64,000 nt of DNA from Oscillospiraceae bacterium (GTDB lineage Bacteria; Bacillota_A; Clostridia; Oscillospirales; Oscillospiraceae), in contig JAFUES010000030.1 of NCBI GenBank assembly GCA_017470325.1, forward strand, positions 6,492 to 70,491. The letters are read 5' to 3'. The position numbers were made by a program, and so were the translations under genes. The notes below the pieces were generated by a model. The model was not told the origin of the DNA, did not search any database, and saw only the letters and a list, made by a program, of their open reading frames with translations. Position 1 is the stretch's first letter. Each line of letters opens with the position of its first letter. This document shows, one piece after another, positions 1 to 6,093 of this stretch.

Positions 1-672
1 CTCACCGGCTTCGGCCAGCTGGCCAGCCAGGTCACGAGCATGAACGCCCAGCGCCTCGGCACCAACCTCTTCGAGGTCTCCTGGCACCCGGGCGCCCGTC
101 TCTCCCATACGGTCTGGCAGGGCAAGGTCTACACCAAGGAAGAGCTGACGAGCAAGTGCGGCCTGGGCACCGGTCCGGGTCTCTGCGGCTGGAACTGCCG
201 CCACAACTACTACCCGTTCATCCCTGGCGTGAGCCAGCGGAACTGGTCAGACGAGTGGCTGGATCAGATGAACGCCAAGGAGAACGCGCCGAAGAAGTTC
301 CGGGGCAAGGAGTACACGACCTACGAGGCCACCCAGAAGCAGCGGCAGATGGAGACGGCCATGAGGGCCCGGCGTGAGCAGGTGCAGCTCCTCAGGAAGG
401 GCGACGCGGATCCGGACGACATCCTAACAGCCCGGTGCAAATACCAGGCCCAGCTTGACGAGTACAAGCGCTTCAGCGCTGCCATGGGCCTCGAAGAACA
501 GACGGAGCGGATTTACACAGGCCGGACCCGTGGCCGGATCTCTCCCTCTCCTCAGGCATACGCAAAGTGGCAGATGGAGCAGGCCGAGAAGGCCGCCAAC
601 CGTGCCAGGGAGAAGGCCGAGCGGCAGCGTCGGGCGGATATGGACGCCGCCCAGAAGGGAGGCACAACATGA
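1..672 (+). CDS. Phage minor capsid protein 2 (MuF-like), 3' part
   Basis: This is the C-terminal part, residues 221-443, of the gene that is complete at 37782-39113. Base 1 of the window is the first base of codon 221, so the window edge cuts the gene in frame. The readable part holds the Cys/His-containing segment (KCGLGTGPGLCGWNCRHN) that is typical of this family, then a charged helical tail rich in Lys, Arg, Glu and Gln. The stop codon overlaps the start of the Prp gene (ATGA). Confidence 0.9.
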   Translation, partial: LTGFGQLASQVTSMNAQRLGTNLFEVSWHPGARLSHTVWQGKVYTKEELTSKCGLGTGPGLCGWNCRHNYYPFIPGVSQRNWSDEWLDQMNAKENAPKKFRGKEYTTYEATQKQRQMETAMRARREQVQLLRKGDADPDDILTARCKYQAQLDEYKRFSAAMGLEEQTERIYTGRTRGRISPSPQAYAKWQMEQAEKAANRAREKAERQRRADMDAAQKGGTT

Positions 673-965
673 TCAAGGTCCACCTGGATCTTCACACGAT
701 AACGGTCCATGGGCACGCGCCCCGGCCGGAGAACACGGAGCCCGGCCAGAATATCGTCTGCGCTGCGGTCTCCGCTCTCACCCTCACCCTGATCGAAGGC
801 CTGGAGGCCATCGCGGGCATGAGGATCGAGACGGTCGAGGAGCCTGGCAACGTCCGGATCGTATGGATGACCACCAACGAGATCGGCAAGGCCCTGATCG
901 ACACCTGGTACATCGGGATCACCCGGATCCAGGACAGCTACCCGAACACAATCACGATAATTTGA
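669..965 (+). CDS. prp: Prp-type cysteine protease (phage head maturation)
   Basis: A 98-residue protein of the ribosomal-processing cysteine protease (Prp, PF04327) family. The family hallmarks are visible: a catalytic His in the HGHA segment near residue 15 and a catalytic Cys in IVCAAVSAL about residue 33. In Firmicutes, Prp removes an N-terminal extension from ribosomal protein L27, and phage homologues process capsid and scaffold proteins at a related motif. Three downstream products here begin with that motif (scaffold, capsid, major tail protein), which supports a maturation role. I place the start at 669, where ATGA overlaps the previous stop; a longer in-frame start at 567 lies inside the MuF gene and adds shadow-like sequence. 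Confidence 0.88.
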   Translation: MIKVHLDLHTITVHGHAPRPENTEPGQNIVCAAVSALTLTLIEGLEAIAGMRIETVEEPGNVRIVWMTTNEIGKALIDTWYIGITRIQDSYPNTITII

Positions 966-987
966 GCGCCCCCTCGTCCCGGGCGCT
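965..987 (+). terminator. Hairpin followed by a T-rich run, after prp
   Basis: The arms AGCGCCC (965-971) and GGGCGCT (981-987) are perfectly complementary and are followed by TTAATT. It could be a weak terminator or an RNA-processing element that sets apart the mRNA for the abundant scaffold and capsid proteins. The 99 bp between prp and the scaffold gene hold nothing else I recognise apart from the ribosome site. Confidence 0.45.
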
Positions 988-1064
988 TTAATTATGGCCG
1001 GACAGCTCTGCCTTAATGAGCCGGAACGTGTTCACGCACACTACAAAAACGGAGGAATAGAAAC

Positions 1065-1700
1065 ATGATCAAGAAACACTTCGACCTTCAGCTCTTCGAC
1101 GACGGCGGTCAGAGCGGCTCTGGCAGTGCCCAGGGTGGAACAGCCGGGACTGGTGACGGCGGCCAGGCAGGAAGCGCCGGGAACAACGGAAACGGCAGCG
1201 GCGGCTCCTACAGCTTCCAGCAGGCGGAAGAGATCGCGAACGCCAGGGCACAGAGAGCCGAGAAGGCAGCCCTCGCGTCCTACTTCAAACAGCAGGGCAT
1301 GAGCGAGGACGAAGTGTCCAAGGCCATCGCGGCCTATAAAGCCCAGCAGGCGGCCAGCAAGCCGGACGCCAGCAAGATCACCAAAGAGCGCGACGACGCG
1401 CTCGCCGAACTGGCAGCACTGAAGAACAGCAACGCGCTCCGCTCCAAGGGCGTGCGCGAGGAGGATCTGGACTATGTCATGTTCAAGATCGGCGCCCTCA
1501 TGAAAGAGGACGACAAGCTCGACTTCGACAAGGCTGCCGCCAAGTACCTGAAAGACAACCCGCGCTTCACGGCGTCCGGGGGTGGCTCGTACAGAGTAAA
1601 GACCGGGACGGACAGCTCCGGCCAGGGCGGAAGCTCCGGCCAGCAGGGCAACGACTCGATCAACAACGCCATCCGGAAGGCCATCAGGCGCACATACTGA
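1065..1700 (+). CDS. Capsid scaffold protein with Prp cleavage motif
   Basis: A 211-residue acidic, Gly/Ser/Gln-rich protein immediately upstream of the major capsid gene, as expected for a scaffold (GP20-like). Residues 6-11 (FDLQLF) followed by Asp match the LQLF/LQFF motif cut by Prp proteases. The middle (about residues 50-130) is predicted helical with heptad-like charge patterns and the ends are low-complexity. The ribosome site GGAGG precedes the ATG. The scaffold assignment rests on position and composition; the motif is seen directly. Confidence 0.8.
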   Translation: MIKKHFDLQLFDDGGQSGSGSAQGGTAGTGDGGQAGSAGNNGNGSGGSYSFQQAEEIANARAQRAEKAALASYFKQQGMSEDEVSKAIAAYKAQQAASKPDASKITKERDDALAELAALKNSNALRSKGVREEDLDYVMFKIGALMKEDDKLDFDKAAAKYLKDNPRFTASGGGSYRVKTGTDSSGQGGSSGQQGNDSINNAIRKAIRRTY

Positions 1701-1724
1701 TCAACATTATGGAGGTATAACACA

Positions 1725-2693
1725 ATGAGAAAGTACTTTAATCTTCAGCTTTTCGACACCGACGCCCAGATCATCGACAGAACTGGCGCCGAGGCCCTCA
1801 TTCCTGAGGAGAACGCCCGCGAGATCATCCAGGGCGCCGTGGCTCAGTCTGCTGCCCTCTCTATGGGCCGTCGCCTGGCCAACATGACCAGCAAGCAGAC
1901 CAAGCTCCCCGTGCTCGATGCTCTTCCGATCGCGTACTTCGTGGACGGTGACACCGAGCAGAAGAAGACCACCAAGCAGCAGTGGGACAAGAAGATCCTC
2001 TACGCTGAGGAGGTCGCTGTCATCGTTCCGATCCCTGAGGCAGTCCTTGACGACGCCGACTACGACATCTGGGGCGAGGTTCGTCCTCGTATCCAGGAAG
2101 CCTTCGGCAAGGTCATCGACCAGGCCATCTTCTTCGGAACCGGCAAGCCCACCAACTGGAGAGCGGGCCTCGTGCCTTCCGCTACCGCTGCGGGCGCGAC
2201 CGTCGCACTCGGCCAGAATGACCTCTTCGACGTCATCATGGGCGAGGGTGGCGTGATCGCCAAGGTTGAGGAGTCCGGCTTCTTCGTGTCCGGCCACCTG
2301 GCTGACATCAGCATGAGAGCTAAGCTCCGCGGCCTGAAGGATCAGCAGGAGCGTCCTCTGTTCCTGGCTTCCATGCAGCAGGCGGGCAACTACACCCTGG
2401 ACGGCTCTGCCATGACCTTCCCGCGCAACGGATCCTGGGATCCTACGGCGGCTCTGATGGTCTCCGGCGACTTCAGCCAGCTGGTCTACTCCATCCGCCA
2501 GGACATCACCTTCAAGCTCTTCACCGAGGGCGTGGTCCAGAACACGGACGGTACGATCGCGTACAACCTCATGCAGAACGACATGGTCGCTCTCCGTGCG
2601 GTCATGAGACTGGGCTGGGAGATCCCGAACCCGATCAACGCGCTGAAGACCAACAAGAACCAGCGCTTCCCGTTCGCCGTTCTCACTGCCTAA
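1725..2693 (+). CDS. Major capsid protein, HK97-like
   Basis: 322 residues, in the size range of HK97-fold capsid proteins. It begins MRKYFNLQLFD, carrying the Prp-type cleavage motif, so the mature protein probably starts at about residue 11. The middle segment with VPIPEAVLDDADYDIW, followed by the IFFGTGKP stretch, is characteristic of Firmicutes phage capsids of this family. It follows the scaffold gene with 24 bp between and is followed by the connector genes. No separate HK97-type maturation protease is present, which fits Prp doing that job. Confidence 0.9.
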   Translation: MRKYFNLQLFDTDAQIIDRTGAEALIPEENAREIIQGAVAQSAALSMGRRLANMTSKQTKLPVLDALPIAYFVDGDTEQKKTTKQQWDKKILYAEEVAVIVPIPEAVLDDADYDIWGEVRPRIQEAFGKVIDQAIFFGTGKPTNWRAGLVPSATAAGATVALGQNDLFDVIMGEGGVIAKVEESGFFVSGHLADISMRAKLRGLKDQQERPLFLASMQQAGNYTLDGSAMTFPRNGSWDPTAALMVSGDFSQLVYSIRQDITFKLFTEGVVQNTDGTIAYNLMQNDMVALRAVMRLGWEIPNPINALKTNKNQRFPFAVLTA

Positions 2694-2712
2694 GTGAAAG
2701 GAGGGCGAGCTG

Positions 2713-3144
2713 ATGGGCTACGTTAGCTACGAGTTTTACAGTCAGACCTTCGGGACGATGATCCCGGAGGCTGACTTCTCCAAGGCCGAGACGAAGGCTG
2801 AGGCGGCCATCAGCTACCTCACCTATGTGAACGGCGACATCTTCGCGGTCGAGAACGACAACGTCAAGCTGGCGGTGTGCGCGGCTGCGGAGGTGATCTA
2901 CAACAACGAAAAACAGACCAGTGCTGCCGGTGGCTCTGCTGCCGGTAAGAAGAGCGAGAGCAACGACGGCTACTCTGTCACCTATGTGACCGAAGCACAG
3001 GACGGCCAGACCGCTGAGGAGGCCCTTCGGAAGAAGATCTACGAGGCGATCAGGCTCTACCTGCTGCCGACCGGATGGCTCAGCCGGAAGGTCAAGATGG
3101 GAGGGTGCTGCGATGTATGTGCAAACAGCGATAACTCTCTTTAA
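2713..3144 (+). CDS. Head-tail connector protein (gp6-like)
   Basis: 143 residues. Position directly after the capsid gene, length and a helical character (DFSKAETKAEAAISYLTYVNG) fit the gp6/SPP1 gp15-type adaptor that sits under the portal. The ribosome site AAAGGAGGG precedes the ATG. The 3' end overlaps the next gene by 32 bp, which suggests translational coupling. Confidence 0.65.
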   Translation: MGYVSYEFYSQTFGTMIPEADFSKAETKAEAAISYLTYVNGDIFAVENDNVKLAVCAAAEVIYNNEKQTSAAGGSAAGKKSESNDGYSVTYVTEAQDGQTAEEALRKKIYEAIRLYLLPTGWLSRKVKMGGCCDVCANSDNSL

Positions 3145-3553
3145 CAAGCGCCTGGGCGCTGACAGGCGGGAGGTCTACTTCCCGACCTGCATCACCGGCG
3201 CCTCGTTCTTCGAGTCGAGGAGCTCCAGCCACTCTACGGATGGAGCTCACTCCGAGAGCCTCACCTACAAGCTCCGGATCCCGATCGACGCCAAGGTCCA
3301 GGACGACAAGACCTACCTCAGCGAGATGGCCTTCAAGGCTCTGACCGCTGAGGAGGCCGCTGATCACTGGACGATCCAGAAGGGCGACATCGTCCTGGCA
3401 TGTGCGACAGAGCTTACCGAGCCGGTCGCCGAGCCTGCTCTCAAAGAGCTGGCCAAGGCCAACCTGGCGGACGTCATCACGGTGAAGGAATACGCGGACA
3501 ACACGATCCGAGGCTCGAAGGCCGTCCAGCACTGGCGGATCGGAGGCGAATGA
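3113..3553 (+). CDS. Head-closure / minor capsid protein 1 candidate
   Basis: 146 residues, lying in the head-tail joining block and translationally coupled at both ends (32-bp overlap upstream, ATGA overlap downstream). The sequence is beta-rich with no catalytic motif. Position matches the stopper or minor capsid protein 1 of lactic-acid-bacterial and clostridial siphophages. I recognise it by context more than by sequence. Confidence 0.5.
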   Translation: MYVQTAITLFNKRLGADRREVYFPTCITGASFFESRSSSHSTDGAHSESLTYKLRIPIDAKVQDDKTYLSEMAFKALTAEEAADHWTIQKGDIVLACATELTEPVAEPALKELAKANLADVITVKEYADNTIRGSKAVQHWRIGGE

Positions 3554-3927
3554 TGGCATTTAAGCCTATACAGAACCTACAAGACGCAACGGCGACCGGG
3601 AAGAACGGGTCGGTCAAGATCACCTGGAACGCCGGAGCGCTGCCGAGGATCAACGGCGTGCTCAGCAAGAAGCAGGAAATCATCGACAGCGAAGTGCTGC
3701 GGCTCTGCTCTCCCCTGGTCCCCTTCCGGACCGGAGCGCTGGAGAGATCCGGCACGCTGGGCACAGTCATCGGCTCCGGCGAGGTGAAGTACATCGCCCC
3801 GTATGCACGGCGCCAATACTACGGAACCGCACAGACCCGGAGCTATGACCCGAGGCGCGGCGGCATGTGGTTCGAGCGCATGAAGACAGCCAACAAGGAC
3901 CAGATCCTGCGGCTGATCAGCTCATAA
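3550..3927 (+). CDS. Minor capsid protein 2 of the head-tail joint
   Basis: 125 residues starting at the ATGATG where the stop of the previous gene overlaps. The C-terminal block (ARRQYYGTAQTRSYDPRRGGMWFERMK) is characteristic of the Minor_capsid_2 / HK97 gp10-like family, which joins head and tail. A longer reading from 3400 lies inside the upstream gene and is rejected. Confidence 0.72.
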   Translation: MMAFKPIQNLQDATATGKNGSVKITWNAGALPRINGVLSKKQEIIDSEVLRLCSPLVPFRTGALERSGTLGTVIGSGEVKYIAPYARRQYYGTAQTRSYDPRRGGMWFERMKTANKDQILRLISS

Positions 3928-3938
3928 GGAGGAGCGCG

Positions 3939-4364
3939 ATGGTCAATTCAATCATCGAGGGCGTGGCTCAGTTCTTTGAGGCCTGCCCTATTCTGGCGGA
4001 CGGAGTCTTCAGGGTGGACGCCCTGGGCGATAAGCCTCAGGAGTACACGATCGAGACCGGGATCTTCAACCCGGTGATCGAGACGTACATCGACGGCAGC
4101 TCAGACCGGCGCTACCAGTTCAACTTCGGAAGCCGCGAATACTACGGGATGGACCGGATCCAGAACATCGCGAACAGCTCCTTCTATGAGGACTTCGCGG
4201 CATGGGTCGAGGCCCAGGACGCAGCTGGCAGCTTCCCGGAGCTCCCGGAAGGGATGCACGCGGAACAGCTGACCGTGCTGTCTTCCGGCTATCTGTTCGA
4301 CGAGTCGATGCAGAACGCCAGATACCAGATACAGTTAGAACTTATTTATCACAAGGAGGCATAA
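3939..4364 (+). CDS. Tail terminator / minor capsid protein 3 candidate
   Basis: 141 residues, with an AAGGAGG ribosome site just before the ATG. It lies between minor capsid protein 2 and the major tail protein, which is where siphophages keep the tail terminator. The sequence has the alternating acidic/aromatic pattern of that group (GVFRVDALGDKPQEYTIETG) but no decisive motif. Longer in-frame starts lie inside the preceding gene. Confidence 0.6.
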   Translation: MVNSIIEGVAQFFEACPILADGVFRVDALGDKPQEYTIETGIFNPVIETYIDGSSDRRYQFNFGSREYYGMDRIQNIANSSFYEDFAAWVEAQDAAGSFPELPEGMHAEQLTVLSSGYLFDESMQNARYQIQLELIYHKEA

Positions 4365-4368
4365 GCAC

Positions 4369-4911
4369 ATGAGAAAGTTCAATCTTCAGCTTTTTGATGC
4401 TACCCGTGCCGCCCTGCTCAGGAACGCCATCGCGGACTATGCGCTGATTGGCACCGAATACGAGCTCATGGGCACGGGCTTCACTTCCCTGGACGAGAGC
4501 CCCAACGCTCAGACGGACAGCGAGACCTACATCAACGAGGTCACAGCTTCCTCTGACATCACCGGCTACGAGACCGAGTTCCCGTATGAGTCCAGGCTGA
4601 TCCCTTCCCAGAAGGCGATCTACGCGCTCTACAAGATGGGGCGCGACCACGCGACCGGTGACGCTGCTCAGCTGACCTACGTCCGCGTGGATCTGTTCAA
4701 CCCGATCGGAACACCTTCGGCTCAGTCTGCTGAGTATACGGCCCGCCAGTTCACCGTGGCCAACGAGGTCTCCGACATCGAGGGCGAAGGCGGCCAGAAG
4801 ATCCAGATCTCCGGAACGCTTCACGCGGTCGGCGATCCGATCCAGGGCAAGTTCGACACCGTGGCCAAGGAGTTCACGGCTGGAACCTTCACCGGCCAGT
4901 TCGACGCCTAA
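4369..4911 (+). CDS. Major tail protein with Prp cleavage motif
   Basis: 180 residues. Position between terminator and chaperones, size and beta-rich composition fit a tail-tube protein. It starts MRKFNLQLFD, the same motif carried by the scaffold and capsid proteins, so it too is a predicted Prp substrate. Processing of a tail-tube protein by this route is less familiar than for heads. A hairpin with a T-rich tail follows the gene. Confidence 0.82.
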   Translation: MRKFNLQLFDATRAALLRNAIADYALIGTEYELMGTGFTSLDESPNAQTDSETYINEVTASSDITGYETEFPYESRLIPSQKAIYALYKMGRDHATGDAAQLTYVRVDLFNPIGTPSAQSAEYTARQFTVANEVSDIEGEGGQKIQISGTLHAVGDPIQGKFDTVAKEFTAGTFTGQFDA

Positions 4912-4977
4912 GAAGGACCACAACAGCAAACAGCTGGCACCACGCGACTGACCTCACGGGCAGGAAGTGGCCAGACG

Positions 4978-5015
4978 GAGCCCGGTCAACAGTGCGGCCG
5001 GGCTCTGATTTTAAT
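4978..5015 (+). terminator. Hairpin after the major tail gene
   Basis: The arms GAGCCCGG (4978-4985) and CCGGGCTC (4998-5005) form a perfect 8-bp stem followed by TGATTTTAATT. It resembles the hairpin at 965-987, which also precedes TTTAATTA. It may be a partial terminator that limits expression of the genes after the abundant tail-tube gene. The rest of the 130-bp gap 4912-5041 has only the ribosome site AGAGGAGG. Confidence 0.5.
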
Positions 5016-5041
5016 TAAGCACTGACCAGAGGAGGAAAAAC

Positions 5042-5440
5042 ATGGACATCATCATCAACGGCGTAACGCTTCAGGGCGATTTTATGGACGCGGACTTCGT
5101 GGGTCCGTATGAAGAGGCGACCAAGAAGATGCAGGCGACAGCTATGGCCAGCCGCAACAAGCAGTACAGCAGCGCGGCGGAGGGCTATCTGGAGCAGTGC
5201 GCGACGGTCGACACCTACTTCGACGACATCTTCGGACCCGGCACGGCCGCCAAGGTCTTCCAGGGATCGGAGCACAACATCATGGTCCACCTGAAGGCCG
5301 TGGAGGAGCTGACAGACTGGGCTCAGGGTGAGAAGAAGAAGCTCAACGACTTCACGAACAAGTACACCCAGCGCCAGAACGCACAGCTCCAGCGCGAACG
5401 CGCCCAGCAGGTCATCTCTGCAAAGAAGAATAAGCATTGA
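5042..5440 (+). CDS. Tail assembly chaperone, first gene (gpG-like)
   Basis: 132 residues, largely helical with a charged Lys/Gln-rich tail. Its place between the major tail and tape-measure genes, paired with a Gp15-family gene, marks it as the first tail assembly chaperone. Its stop overlaps the TTG start of the next gene by two bases, which suggests translational coupling instead of the -1 frameshift used in lambda. I see no clear slippery site. Confidence 0.65.
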   Translation: MDIIINGVTLQGDFMDADFVGPYEEATKKMQATAMASRNKQYSSAAEGYLEQCATVDTYFDDIFGPGTAAKVFQGSEHNIMVHLKAVEELTDWAQGEKKKLNDFTNKYTQRQNAQLQRERAQQVISAKKNKH

Positions 5441-6093
5441 ACCTGCTGATCGACGGCCTGCCTGAGGACGTCGAGATCGGCGGCCAGACGGTCAAGATCG
5501 AGACCGGCTTCCGGACCGGGATCCTCTTCGAGGAGATGATCCGGGACGTCACCCTCTCGGACACCGAGAAGATCCAGACGGCGCTGGGGCTTTACTTCCC
5601 CGGCGTGTATTTTGACGGGATCGAGGTGATCCAGGAGGCGCTGGACCGTCTTTTCTGGTTTTACCGCTGCGGCGAGGAGCCGCAAGAGATGACCGGCTCC
5701 GAAGAAGACGCCGAAGAAGGCGGAGGAAACGACAACCCGCCCTTCTCGTATGAGTACGACGCGGACTATATCTACGCCGCGTTCCTTCAGGCCTACAAGA
5801 TAGACCTGGCACGCCATTCTCTCCACTGGTGGCAGTTTCGAGCTCTGTTCCGGGCACTGCCCGAGGACACCCAGATCATGAAGATCATCGGCTACCGGAC
5901 CATGAAGATCCCGGCCAAATTGCCGAAGGAGCAAAAACAACATTATCAGCGCATGAAGCGCATATACAGGCTCCCTCAATCTGAGGACAGACAACAGCTC
6001 GAAAGTGACCTCTCTGCTCTGCTTATGAACGGAGGCAACCCCTCCGCCCTATTGAATGGAGGAAGAGAGTCATGGCATCAGACGGAACCCTAA
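5437..6093 (+). CDS. Gp15-family tail assembly chaperone
   Basis: 218 residues, starting with TTG inside the stop codon of the previous gene. The N-terminal segment (FRTGILFEEMI and LYFPG) and the aromatic block LHWWQFRALFRALPEDT match the bacteriophage Gp15 family (PF06854), found just before tape-measure genes. It overlaps the tape-measure start by 22 bp. Confidence 0.8.
   Translation: MNLLIDGLPEDVEIGGQTVKIETGFRTGILFEEMIRDVTLSDTEKIQTALGLYFPGVYFDGIEVIQEALDRLFWFYRCGEEPQEMTGSEEDAEEGGGNDNPPFSYEYDADYIYAAFLQAYKIDLARHSLHWWQFRALFRALPEDTQIMKIIGYRTMKIPAKLPKEQKQHYQRMKRIYRLPQSEDRQQLESDLSALLMNGGNPSALLNGGRESWHQTEP

Noticed and set aside
567..668. Extended N-terminus of the Prp gene
   Set aside because: The extra residues overlap the MuF gene in another frame, and the ATG at 669 gives the usual Prp start and the ATGA coupling.
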